Below, one piece after another: positions 11,693-21,865 of a stretch of DNA of 64,000 nt; the first letter of the stretch is position 1; each line of letters begins with the position of its first letter. The DNA is taken from the NCBI GenBank assembly GCA_964590435.1, contig CAZPWT010000019.1:1-64000 (forward strand), written 5' to 3'. The stretch is from WSZJ01 sp964590435 (GTDB lineage: Bacteria; Planctomycetota; MHYJ01; WSZJ01). The notes beneath the pieces were generated by a model. It made no database searches and was not told the origin of the DNA. It saw only the letters and a list, made by a program, of their open reading frames with translations. The position numbers and the translations under genes are program-made.

Positions 11693-14600
11693 CGCCGTTC
11701 CTTCTCCAGCAACTGGGTCATGTACTTCTTCGCTTCGCCGAACTGCGGATCAAGGGAAAGCGCCGTCTCGAGACACTTGCGCGCTTCTTCTGTCTTGCCC
11801 AGGAAGATCAGCAGTTTTGCCTTGGAAACGTGCGCCCGGGGATTGAGCGGTTCCCGGAAGATTGCCTTCTCGAACATCTCCCGCGCCTTCTCAATTTGGA
11901 GAGCCTCGGCAGCGGCGTTCCCAAACAGGACCAGGTACTCGTACTGGTCCTTCCGGCTGACCCACGAAGACTGATAGTGCGGAAGCGACTCCTTGGCCTT
12001 GCCCGTCGAGTGGAGGGCAACGGCAAGGTTGTAGTGAACGTCCGGGTTCGAGGGATCGATCTGCAGCGCCTTCTCGTAGGCAGCGATCGCCTCCTCCTCG
12101 CGCCCCAAACTGATGAGAGCCATCCCCCTCTGGTGCCAGCCGGTCCAGCTCTGCGGATTGATCGCGAGGACCCGGTCCAGTGTCTCGAGCGCCATCTCGT
12201 TCTCGCCGGCCCGGATCTGGTCACTCGCCAGATATTCCAGCTGGTTGACTCCTGCGACCTCGTCGCGGAAAGACTCCAGCAGGGCCACAAGTTCGTCCTG
12301 CTCGACCGCACGATGGTAGAGCCGGCGCAGTCGTCCCTTCTGGTCAAATACGAAGGTCGACGGGAGGATCGCCTGGCCGTCGTCGCCGAAGAAGCTCCGA
12401 AGAAGAGTTTCGTTACCGAGGAATTGCGGATACGCGAGCGCGAATTCCTGGATGACCCCCCGGACGCTTTCCAGGTTCCGGGTCTCGACGCTGACGCCCG
12501 AGAATTGCACTCTTTCACCCATCGCGGCCGCGACTTTTGCCAGGATTGGCAGTTCTTTCTTGCAGGGCACGCACGAAGGCGACCAGAAGTTGACCACGGC
12601 GGGAACACCCGGCTTCGCCACGGGCGCCGACCCGCCTCCGATGCGCTCGGACACGATGTCGTATGAGAACGCCGGCTTGTTTCGCGGCTTGAGTTCTTCC
12701 GGCCAGCACTTCAGCTCGACTGCCTCGTACGCACTCGATCCCTCCACCAGCTGGATCAACCGGTCCGCCGGGAGGTCCTTCCACGATTCCCGGGCGCCCG
12801 ACGGCCAGGTGACCTCCACGCTGTCGACATGGGTGGTACCGCCGAGGCCGAAATGAAGGTCGAGGGGAATCTGCGCCTGGTAGCCGTCGGTGAGGTGCAC
12901 GTAATCCTGCTGCACGACGCCGCCGGCGGCAATCCGCACTATCGCTCCGAGCGCCAGCGGCTCGGACTTCGTGGCCTTCAGCCGGAGCCGGGAAAAGTGA
13001 TGCGGCGCCCACGTATTCTCGACCAGATGGATCCCCTGGAGGCTGGACATGAGGAGGTCCAGGTCCCCGTCCCCATCGACATCGAAGGCGAGGGAACTAC
13101 GCCCGTCGTCGTCGAAGTCGACACCGTAGACATACGCGCTCTGGTAGAAACGGCTCCTCCTCCCGTCCGGATTGTGGAACATCACGTCCCGCTCGTACCC
13201 GCTCCATGACCCTCGGAAGTTGCGGGCCTCCCGCTTGTCAGACACATGCCGTTCCTCGCGCTTGGTCATGGCCTGCGCGTCGGCGACGACCTGTCGCCAG
13301 TAGAACGTTCAGTAATCCGGTTTTGCGGCGTCGGCGTTGGACGTAAAACCGTTTGCGACGTAGAGGTCCTTGTCCATATCGTTGTCGAAATCGGCAAAGA
13401 TGCAACCCCATGCCCAGTCAGCCCAGTTCACGGCCCGTTCGACGCTGCACTCCCTCCAAGCCTTCGTCGCCGGGTCCCACTCGTATTGCTGGTTCCCCTG
13501 CGCGAGCACCCGCGCCGTTTCACGCAGATCCTCATTGATCGCCGATGCAAGCGGCACAATGCGGTTCCCCGCATGCGAATACATGTTCGAAATGTGGATC
13601 GCCCACGTCCCGGTGTTGTCGTAGTCCGAAATCGATATTCCCATCGTGTAATTCGACCCTGCAGCCAGGATGTGGTCCTTCGCGCGCCTGAAGTGCCCCG
13701 AACCGTCGTTCTCCCACAGCACGTTCGGGCCGTAGTCGTTGCCGTCCATCAGGTCCATGTCGCCGTCAAAATCGAAGTCCCAGAATTTCGCCACGTACGT
13801 GTACTGGTTCTCCACGATGCCCCGGGCTTCCGCCTCCTCGGTGAACTTCAAGCCGCCCTGGTTGATGAAGAAATAGTTCGGTGTTCCGTCATAGGACGCG
13901 ATCGTGTTGAAGTTCTCCCGCAGCGAGCGGTTATTCGAGTACCCGCAGAAGTAAAGGTCCAGCAGCCCGTCGCGGTTGATGTCGACCGGCACGATCTGGC
14001 TGATACTGACCTGCCTCTCCTCGGTGGGATTCGGAAACTCGAATGCCTTCGGCAGCCGCTCCCACCCATCCCCCTGCCGCCGGTACAGGTCGAACCAACC
14101 CTTCTTGTCGCCGTAGGCATTGACCGTGGAACTGACCCACTCCTCCACCCCGTCGCCGTCCAGATCCAGCACGAGCCACGTCGAGGGTGCATCTGCCAGG
14201 CTCTCGATCGGGGTCGCAACCCGCTCGAAGCCACCTTTCCCGTCATTCATGAACAGGACGGAGTCCTGGTGCCCGACGCTCACGAGGATGTCCCAGAAAC
14301 CGTCGCCGTTGAAGTCGCGCACCACCTCGCACCCGTACCACGTGTTGCTGCGATTGTCGATGACCGCCTGCTTGACCTTCGCAACCCCTTCCGACTCATT
14401 GAAGTGCAACCCTGCGGCATCGGTGATGTCCCGCCAGGGCTTCTGCCGCCCCTCGATCCGCGTCCCCTCGAGCCACTCGAACCTCCGGAGCTTCCAGGTT
14501 TCGCCCTCCACGACCGCCTGGGCGCGGGCGGAGCAGGACAGGTCGACTCGACGACCGTCCGGCAGCGGGCCGGCGAGCTGGAAATGGAGTTCGAGGAAGG

Positions 14601-15072
14601 CCGATTTTTCCGAGGGATCGACGAGGCACAGGAACGGTCTCCAGGTGGTCCGCTCGACCTGGACCCAGCCTTCGACGTGCGACCGAATCAGCGCGAGGAA
14701 CGGTTCGGCGCCCATGTCCTTCAATGGGAGGTTCGCGTACTCACGGATGCCCAGCGAACCATCCGGCACCTCCTTCCCGTCCGCGGGGGAGGGAAACCGC
14801 GCGAGGAAGTCCGCGGTCATTCCCTTCCCGGCGAGCGCCGGATTGCTCTCGCGCAGGCCCTTGACGAAGGTCGACTTGATGGCCTTGTTGACAGCGTCGT
14901 TGAAGTCTTCCGACCGCTTGATGTCCGTCACGAACCGCTGTGGCCTGGCGATGAAGTCCTCGGGCTTGGGGATTTCAGGCAGCCCCTTGCGCGAGAACTT
15001 CACGGCGATTCCTGCACCGGCGAGAACGACCAGAACCGCGGTGGCGACGATGACGCGGGCGTGGCGTTGCAT
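11689..15072 (-). CDS. FG-GAP/ASPIC-UnbV/TlpA/TPR selenoprotein, copy 4 (UGA at 13309-13311 read as Sec)
   Basis: A 1127-residue paralogue with Sec at 588 in PDY-U-TFYWRQVVADAQA. The ATG at 15072 starts a clear membrane anchor (VIVATAVLVVLAGAGIAV). FG-GAP repeats, Sec, the last FG-GAP loop (DVDGDGDLD), ASPIC/UnbV (about 692-780), a TlpA domain with C834-V-P-C837 and six or so TPR helices pairs follow. It is the most divergent copy at codon level, with less extreme GC than copies 1-3, yet it preserves the frame across the TGA and the hairpin. It is the first gene after an intrinsic terminator and has its own promoter-like site at 15119-15147. Confidence 0.83.
13282..13298 (-). promoter_or_regulatory. 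bacterial SECIS-like hairpin, copy 4
   Basis: Perfect stem GGCGAC/GTCGCC with loop AGGTC, again starting 10 nt after the TGA. It combines the A-T pair of copy 3 with the canonical loop of copy 1, which supports selection on structure rather than simple recent duplication. Confidence 0.82.
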
Positions 15073-15118
15073 GGCGAGGACCTGAAGTGAGTGGGGTGCG
15101 AGGCTGTGGGAAGAGCTA

Positions 15119-15147
15119 CCTATATCACCAGATGGAGGGGAGGGCAA
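15119..15147 (-). promoter_or_regulatory. possible promoter of selenoprotein copy 4
   Basis: TTGCCC and TATAGG are separated by 17 bp, about 50 bp before the ATG at 15072 and just past the terminator of the upstream gene. Confidence 0.42.
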
Positions 15148-15175
15148 GCCGGAAGCCCGGGATGGGGCGGCCATG

Positions 15176-15209
15176 AAAAAACCAGGCCCCGGGTTGCCCC
15201 GGGGCCTGG
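15176..15209 (-). terminator. intrinsic terminator of the 878-residue lipoprotein gene
   Basis: A perfect 12-bp stem (CCAGGCCCCGGG / CCCGGGGCCTGG) with a 4-nt loop is followed on the minus strand by TTTTTT. It lies 31 bp after the TAG at 15241 and separates that gene from selenoprotein copy 4. Confidence 0.9.
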
Positions 15210-15240
15210 CCGTTACAGGCAAGGACCTGAAAGCGACGGA

Positions 15241-17877
15241 CTAGTTGTCGCTGTTCAGCACGCGGACCTGCCAACGGCCGCTGATCGAGCCGGCGTCGTC
15301 GAGGTCCTTCATCCAGAACACCATCGCCCCGCTGCAGCCGTCGCAGACGCACGAACGCGTCCACCAGCCGTCAGCGAAGTCGATTTCCGCGTCGGAATCG
15401 TCGTCCACCAGCGCCGGCGACGTGTACAGGTCGTCGTTGCTGCCGTCCCCGCCGTTGTCCGTCACGCGCCAGGACACGTTGCCGTCCGAGTCGCCGCCGG
15501 AGAAGTGCTGGAAGTACAGGTGACCCATCTGCTCGAACAGCAGGCAGACTTCGTCGCCTTCCGTCGTCCAGCTCTCGAAGGAGGGGCCGCCCCAGCCGCT
15601 GTCATCGTTCTGCGTCAGCGAGATCTGGAACGGGTACTCGAGCAGGTTCGGCACGAACTCGTCAGAGAAGCTGAGCGCCGAACCGTCGTTGGTGTAGAAC
15701 GCACGCGTCCGGAGAGCGTCCACGCCGTCGTTGTTGTTTTCCGACATCTCGTCCTCGTAGAAGAACGTGTGGACGATCTCGGCGGGAGCCGCGCGCTCAT
15801 CGTCGCTGTCCTCACCGAACACCCCGATGTCCTGCTTCGAGGGCGTCGCCAGCACGCTGTCGAGGTTCGACGTCCGGAAGTTCCAGTTGCTGTCGATCCG
15901 GCCCGACGCAGCACCGACTCCCGTCCTCAACGAGAACAGCTGGATGTCAATCACGGCCGCGGTGTCGACATTGCGCTCGAACGAGCAGAAGAAGTTCCCG
16001 CCCTCGCCGCTGTCGACAGCCATGAAATCGCCGTAGCCGAGCACCCCGTTGTCATCGTCGGTCACGGCCACCGTGTCAGGACCGGCCGTGAACACCGCCG
16101 TCGCCAGGCTCAGGTCAGCCGTCAGGCGCACGACCGAAACTTCGTCGTAGAAGCCGTCCGACTGCTCGAAGAACAGGTTCATTACTTCGGCATCTGACTG
16201 CAGCCCGCAGACGTAGCCAAGCTGCTCCTGGAACTTGAACCAGTTCACGCCGTCACCATCGATGTCCGTGTTGACGTTGATGCCCGTCGTCGTGACCGAC
16301 AGCACCGGCGCGATCCCGACAACAGAGTCACGCGACGTCCGATAGTGCGCAACCCACACGCCCGTCTCGTCCGAAGCGCCGCTGTCCACAGTCTCGAGCC
16401 AGGCGATGAACAGATAGTCGCCGTTGCGGCTCATCGCCACCTTGACGCTACCCGAGCTCACCGGGTCGAAGATCAGGGACTGTTCGACGTCCAGGAACTT
16501 ATCGCCGATATCCTGGCCCGTGGTCGGGTCGATCTGGCTCAGCACGAGGTCGCCCGAGTTCAGCAGCGTCCCCGTTCCGCCCGCCACTTCCGCGGTCTGC
16601 GTGTGGAGGAACACGATCTCGAGCAGCCCCTCGTCCGGCCCGAACGTCGAGTGCGTGCCGAGGAAGCCGTCCGTGTCGATCATGTCCGCCTGGTTTTCGT
16701 CAAAGTCCGTCGCGTCCGGCAGCAACGTGTGGACGATGTCCACGGCGAGGAAGTCCGTTCCCGCCGCGTTGAACGTGTTCGTGCAGATGTAGACGTCGTC
16801 ATCGTCGTCCCCGAGGCTGAAGTCCGGGGCCGCCGTGTCGTCCGCCGCCACCCTCTGGAAGATGGTGAAGTTGTACGTGATGAAACCCTGGTCGAACCCG
16901 AAGTCGATCTGGGTTTCATGGCTGTCGATGCCCGTGTCCGAAGCACCCGAGGTCGCGATCGCAAGCTTGCTGGGCGCCGTCGGGACGATCGGGTCATCCT
17001 CGGGCGTCGCCGAATCCAGCGGGTAACGAGCCCAGTACGTGACCGGGTCATTCGCGGCGCTGTTGTCGGTGTACTGGTTCCAGAACACGACGATCTGCGA
17101 GGTCTGGTCGCCCCAGCGATATTCGCTGCCGTAATACGTCCAGCGAGCTTCGCCGCACAGGCCGTCCGAGATCAGGCCGTGCGCGTTCACGTTCTCGCCG
17201 GCGCCGTCCTCGACGTCCACCCGGCGCGCAAACTTGTCGAAGCCGCGACGGTACTCCGTGCCGCCGGCAGTGATGTGGTTCTCGTCATCCGCGAAATCGC
17301 GGCAGAAGTACGTGGAGAAGAGCGAGGCGTTCGTGCCATCACCGCCGCCGGAAGCGAAATCGCTCCCGATCCAGTGGATGATCGCGTCGCCGTCGCGGGC
17401 CTCCGCGGCGCTGCTGCCGTTTTCGTCCGTGTTGATCCACGCCACGGAAATGTTGGACGTGTACACGTCGTTTGAGCCCCACCACCAATCCCAGCCAGCA
17501 TCCGTCAGGTCGACAGCCGAAGTCAGCTGGACGCCGGGACGGAAGACGCCGTCGTAGTAGTGGATCATGGCGTTATCGCCACCGCCGCTGCCGCCGCTGC
17601 CGGTCGCGTACACGACCATCGCGATATCGCGATCGCCGTTGAAGAACACCCGGATGTCCCCGGTGTTGTCCACGTTGACTCCGGCTTCGCTCAGCGCGCG
17701 CTGGTCGTCGGCCACGTTGCCGTCCTGCACCGGGGCGCCCGGGAAGTCGTCCGTCGTAAAGATGCTCGAGCCGTTGATGGTCGTCTTCTTGCTGCTCTTG
17801 CGGCGGCATCCGGCCGTCGCCAGAACGCAGAGACCAAAAACAACCGCGAGGGTCCAGAACCTCTTTCCAGTCAACAT
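15241..17877 (-). CDS. large secreted lipoprotein, unknown function
   Basis: 878 residues. The ATG at 17877 is preceded by AGAGGAGAA and opens a signal peptide ending LATAGC, a probable lipobox. The rest is acidic, rich in Asp, Ser and Gly, with many short beta-strand-like stretches and D-D-D turns. Near the C-terminus there is a cysteine cluster C-V-C-D-G-C before the final WQVRVLNSDN. I do not recognise the family. It is flanked by a strong terminator downstream and about 600 bp of leader/intergenic DNA upstream, so it is a single-gene unit. The CDGC motif parallels the UDGC of the gene at 18523-21777. Confidence 0.78.
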   Translation of the reverse strand: MLTGKRFWTLAVVFGLCVLATAGCRRKSSKKTTINGSSIFTTDDFPGAPVQDGNVADDQRALSEAGVNVDNTGDIRVFFNGDRDIAMVVYATGSGGSGGGDNAMIHYYDGVFRPGVQLTSAVDLTDAGWDWWWGSNDVYTSNISVAWINTDENGSSAAEARDGDAIIHWIGSDFASGGGDGTNASLFSTYFCRDFADDENHITAGGTEYRRGFDKFARRVDVEDGAGENVNAHGLISDGLCGEARWTYYGSEYRWGDQTSQIVVFWNQYTDNSAANDPVTYWARYPLDSATPEDDPIVPTAPSKLAIATSGASDTGIDSHETQIDFGFDQGFITYNFTIFQRVAADDTAAPDFSLGDDDDDVYICTNTFNAAGTDFLAVDIVHTLLPDATDFDENQADMIDTDGFLGTHSTFGPDEGLLEIVFLHTQTAEVAGGTGTLLNSGDLVLSQIDPTTGQDIGDKFLDVEQSLIFDPVSSGSVKVAMSRNGDYLFIAWLETVDSGASDETGVWVAHYRTSRDSVVGIAPVLSVTTTGINVNTDIDGDGVNWFKFQEQLGYVCGLQSDAEVMNLFFEQSDGFYDEVSVVRLTADLSLATAVFTAGPDTVAVTDDDNGVLGYGDFMAVDSGEGGNFFCSFERNVDTAAVIDIQLFSLRTGVGAASGRIDSNWNFRTSNLDSVLATPSKQDIGVFGEDSDDERAAPAEIVHTFFYEDEMSENNNDGVDALRTRAFYTNDGSALSFSDEFVPNLLEYPFQISLTQNDDSGWGGPSFESWTTEGDEVCLLFEQMGHLYFQHFSGGDSDGNVSWRVTDNGGDGSNDDLYTSPALVDDDSDAEIDFADGWWTRSCVCDGCSGAMVFWMKDLDDAGSISGRWQVRVLNSDN

Positions 17878-18479
17878 CAGTGGTTCTCCTCTGGTTTGGT
17901 TTGACGTCACAGTGGGAAGTCTCAGCTTCCCGGTTGACATGCTGTCACGCTCTTCCGTGAACGGGTCAAAGCCCTCTCACGGCACTTCAAGGCTTTGGGC
18001 TTCTATCGGTGCGGGCGTCCTCCTTTCGGTTCGCGACGATGGGAGCCTATGTTTCCAGTTTTGTCTTTTGGATTGACCGGCAACGACTTTTTTCCCGGCG
18101 TGCAAAGCGTCTACACGAACAGCGCCCCGACGGTTGGCGCGAGAAGAGCGCGCGACGTCGGCTGGGAAATTCCGTCTCGTTCCGGCGCCGCGCGTTGGGT
18201 TTGTCGAGCCGGGCGCACGAGGCGCGACGGCGGACAGAACCACGGCGGCAGCGGGAACCCCTCTGGTACGACACCCCTTCCATCGGGTCTGAAAAGACCT
18301 GATGGCCCTTCAAGTTCGGGAAACGATAAGTTTCGGCCAAGGGGGGGTCAAGGACAATTTCGCCCTTTTTTCGCCCCGGGCCGGCTGGCTGGAAAACACG
18401 GGTTCGGGGCGGGTACACCGGGACCCCGATCGTTCCATTTCGGCATGGGGGTAGGGCGGGCTTGAGGGCGGGATCAACG
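17878..18479. other. 600-bp intergenic region, possible long leader
   Basis: No convincing gene is present. It lies upstream of the lipoprotein start and probably contains its promoter and 5' leader. On the minus strand CAAAGCC and GGCTTTG can form a stem around a 16-nt loop, near 17966-17997. A GAAA-capped CC/GG element with GACGC nearby recalls part of a c-di-GMP-I aptamer, but not enough to call one. Confidence 0.35.
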
Positions 18480-18507
18480 AAAACGGCCCGGGGGTCGCCC
18501 GGGCCGT
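18480..18507 (-). terminator. intrinsic terminator after the Sec-containing redoxin gene
   Basis: ACGGCCCGGG / CCCGGGCCGT stem with a 5-nt loop followed by TTTT on the minus strand. It lies 16 bp after the TAA at 18523-18525, which supports that TAA, rather than the TGA at 18679, as the true gene end. Confidence 0.82.
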
Positions 18508-18522
18508 CAATTTGCGCTCACA

Positions 18523-21500
18523 TTACTTGCCGGAGTCGACCGGCACCTCGGCGCCGCCGTCATCGGGCGGGGGCGGAGGCTTGACCTTGCCGCCTTCGGG
18601 CTTGGGGCCGCCGGGGACGGGCGCGGGGGGCTTGGACGGGGTGGGAGCTTCTACCAGAAGCTCATCGCCGCAGCCGTCTCAGGACCCCGGTTTGGGGGGG
18701 ACGGGGACGTACATCCGGAGCCGGGCGAGGTACCCCTCCTTCCAGTTGAGGACGAGCGTCTCGCGCCACCACGAGAACATCCCGGAGTACCCCTGGTAAA
18801 CCCATAGGCCGGGGCCGTTCGTCGTCCGGAACACCGTCACGTCCCGCTTCGGCGCCCCCTCCTCCAGCCGGCGCACGACACCCGAGTAGTCGCCGTTCGC
18901 AAACCCACCCTCGAGCTTCGCCACGTCCCCCTCCGTCAGCGACACCTTCGCCTGCCGCTTCTTGCCGTTCTTCGCGTCCGGCGGCGGGCTGCGCTTGGCG
19001 AGCAGCTCCGAGAACTGGCTGAAGAACTTGTCGTTCTTCACCAGCTGCGTCATCGAGTCCTCGTCCTTGAGCATCTCGTTCCGGAAGAACCCGGTGTCCT
19101 GCGGGGACAGGTTCAGCACGTTCCCCTTCGCCACGTTGTTCTTCAGCCCCGCGAACGCCTGGATGATGAGCCAGTCCTGCGGACGGACGAGCTGAAGCGA
19201 CTGCCGGACGAAGGCGGGACCGTTCTTGAACTGGTCGGCGGAGATCCCGAACTCGCCGGCCTTGAGGTTCGCGTCGAGGTGGTAGCCGTACGCCGCGCGA
19301 AGCGAGAGGTCGTCGCGGCGAAGCGCGAGGATCCAGGTCGTGCACTGCTTGCCGTTCCCCGACGCCGTGTTGAACGAATAGCCGCCGTAGTACCGCCGCG
19401 CCCGCAGGTACCCGATCCGGTCCCACTTCGCCTTCTTCGGGTCCGGGTCCGTCCAGTACTCCGGGTTCGAGAAGACCGCCGGACCCGTGCCGGAGAGCAG
19501 GTCCGCGATCGTCCGCCCCTGCTGCCCCTGCATCCCCGCGTAGTTCGTGTCGTACGAGTACATCCGGGTGTCCTCGCCGTACGCCTGCACGAAGACCAGG
19601 TCCTCGTCCCCCACGCGGCGCATGTCGACGCACTCGAGGATGAAGATCCCGCTCACCGGGATCTCCACCATCTTCTCCGACTGCGTCGGCTTCGGCCCCG
19701 AGAGCACCTTCGGAATCGACCGCACCTGCCAGTACACCTTCATGATGTCCCCGCGCTTCCAGTAGCCCTCCCCGCGCAGGTCGAGCGTCTGCGTCGGCTT
19801 GCCGGGCGCCAGCTTCGCGCACGCGGCGGCGACGGCGTCCTCGCCGATGAAGTTCCGCGAGGGGCAGCGGGAGACCGGGGGGTCGTCGATCGAGCTGTCC
19901 ATGCCGACGATCCGGCGGGCGTCCGGCACGGCGGGGAACGCCAGCCCGACTTTCTTGCCCGCGCGGCAGAGGATGAGCACGCCGCGCGCGCCGGAGATCG
20001 AGTTCGAGTAAGTGACGCGGCGAGGGAAGGGCAGCCCCTGCTCCCACGTCTGCTTGATGCGCAGCACCTGCTTGTTCAGCGACGCCTTGTACTTGCCGAC
20101 CAGCCGTCCGTTCGCGTCGATGAACGCCGAGCACTCGAGCGGCGCCGTCTCCGTCGTGGTCTGCCCCGCGGGCTGCTCGATCATGCAGGTGAGGGTGCCG
20201 GAAGCGGCGCCGGGGAAGGCGTGGAAGAGGACGTCGAAGTTGGGGAACTGGCGGAGCATCGCGATCGCCGGCGCCCCCTGGAGGTCGACGCGACGGTCTT
20301 TCTCGGGAGCGATGCGGATCTTCTCGGCCTTCTGGTCCCAGTCGGTGTAGGTCGGGTTGACGGTCACGAGGTTCCACGACGCGCGGTCGACGCCGAGCGC
20401 GTACGACCAGCCGGACGTCGAGCTCACGATCAGCCCCAGCCGCTCGGCGGAGGCCTCCATCACCATATAGAGGAGGAACTCGCCGCCGTCGTAGTCGGCG
20501 CGGCGCTGGTGAAAGACGAGCCACCAGTCGCCCTTCTCCACCTTGGGCATGAACCCGGCGAGGTCCGCCGGCTTGGCGGGGACCAGCGGCTCCGCGTCGG
20601 CGTCGGACAGCATCTCGCCCACGGCCTTCTCGACGTTGCCGATGTAGATGCTGTTGTCGCGGATCACGCCGTCCGCGTCGACGAGGTAGAGCCGCGGATA
20701 CGTCCACAGCCGGAACTGCTTCGCGATCTCGCCTTCCATCATCTGGCCGTCGTAGACGATCGGCCAGTTCATCTCGTGCGTCGCCGCGAACTCCTGCGCC
20801 TTCTCCTTGTCGGCGTCGAGGTTGACGCCGAGGATCGTGTACCCCTTGTCCTTGTACGCGTCGTAGATCTTCTTGTGCTGGTCGAGCGCGAGCGCCTGGT
20901 CGCCGGACGCCATGGACCAGAACTGGATGAGCACGACCTTGCCCATCAACGACGCGAGCGACACCTCGTTCCCGTCCTTGTCCGTCCCCGTGAACTCCGG
21001 CGCAGGCGCCCCGGCGCCCAGCGGCGGCCGCATCGCCACCGCCTCGGTGTGCTCCGCGATCACCGCCTCGTCCCCCGCCTCGCTCACCGACTTCAGCACC
21101 CACCCCTTGTCCGCGAACGCGAAGGGCTGGTCGCCGTCGTACCGCTCGTTGGAGTCCTGCTCGCCGTCGTACTTGCCGTCCGCGTTGTAGTCGATGCAGA
21201 GCGCGAGCTTCTCGAGGTCGTCAAAGCGCCCGTTCGAGTTCATGTCCACGATCGCGAACTTCAGCTCCCGCCCCGCGAGCGTCGCCGTCCCCTCGAACCA
21301 GTCCATCCCGCGATATGCCGAAAAACCCTTCTTGTTCGCCTCATACGTGTAGACGTACATCTGGTACTCGCTCACCTTCTTGCCGTGCTCCACCGCGAGC
21401 TTCCAGTACTTCCCGAAGGACGTGGCCTCCTTCGAGTACGGCTTCGCCGGCTCCCCGTCGTCCGTCAGGTCCTCGTTGTTGTTCGCGTCGACGTAGAACA

Positions 21501-21777
21501 GGTCCTCCCCCGCCGCCGCATCGTCCAGCACCACCGCGAAAGACTTGTCCGTCCCCGCCTCCAGCACGATCTCACCCCACTTCGGCGTCCCCTTGAACTT
21601 CGGCACCTTCACCAGCTTCTCCGCCGGCGCATCCAGCCAGTCCGTCCCCGGCATCATCGTGACGGAAACCGACGGCCCCGCCGTCGTCTGGTGCTGCAGC
21701 ACGACCTTCACGTCTCCCGCGCGGGCCGAAGCCGCCGCAAGCAGGAGCACAGCCGCGAAGTTCCGAATCCTGATCAA
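18523..21777 (-). CDS. secreted redoxin-domain selenoprotein with C-terminal U-D-G-C (UGA at 18679-18681 read as Sec)
   Basis: 1084 residues if the TGA is decoded as Sec (U1033). The TTG at 21777 is chosen because GGGGAGG lies 9 nt upstream; a GTG at 21786 is too close to it. Residues 1-20 are a signal peptide. A region with EF-hand-like Asp/Asn-rich turns (about 95-215) precedes a TlpA/AhpC-type redoxin domain (about 255-400) whose active site reads FW-S-M-A-S, without the CxxC. About 600 residues of unrecognised beta-rich sequence follow. After the TGA the frame gives D-G-C-G-D-E and a Pro/Lys-rich tail of 51 residues to TAA, close before a terminator. The resulting UxxC is a classic redox motif. 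Alternative: the TGA is a real stop and the tail is untranslated. Confidence 0.75.
18645..18663 (-). promoter_or_regulatory. bacterial SECIS-like hairpin in the redoxin gene
   Basis: GAGCTTCTGGTAGAAGCTC forms a 7-8 bp perfect stem with GGT exposed in the loop. The GGU starts 23 nt after the UGA, within the usual bacterial range. Its sequence is unrelated to the four SECIS hairpins at 1.8-13.3 kb, so it arose independently. Confidence 0.72.
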
Positions 21778-21803
21778 GTTAGACACCCTCCCCTGAAACA
21801 GTT

Positions 21804-21828
21804 GAAGGGGACCCCGGGGGCCCCCTTC
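21804..21828 (-). other. intergenic hairpin between two minus-strand genes
   Basis: GAAGGGG / CCCCTTC stem with a GC-rich inner part lies between the stop at 21866 and the TTG at 21777. It could attenuate or process a shared transcript. There is no T-run. Confidence 0.4.
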
Positions 21829-21865
21829 TACCTTGTATGCCGCTGTTCCCGTCTCCCGTACCTGA

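Noticed and set aside
157..15072. Interpretation of each selenoprotein as two genes, an FG-GAP protein followed by an ASPIC/TlpA/TPR protein with its own start
   Set aside because: Strong conservation of the residues directly after the TGA (T-x-x-W-R-Q), absence of start codons or Shine-Dalgarno near the TGA, and the SECIS hairpin in all copies argue for one protein.
17990..18080. c-di-GMP-I (GEMM) riboswitch on the minus strand, and a second one in 35581-35680
   Set aside because: Only short fragments resemble the consensus; the full tandem P1a/P1b layout could not be made.
17878..18480. Protein-coding gene in the plus strand between 17995 and 18465
   Set aside because: No Shine-Dalgarno, no recognisable domain, Arg/Gly-rich biased frame; the region fits better as leader and intergenic DNA.
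157..21777. TGA decoded as tryptophan (recoded genetic code) or read through unspecifically
   Set aside because: Many genes in the window end with TGA in ATGA/GTGA overlaps with neighbours, so TGA is a normal stop in this organism.
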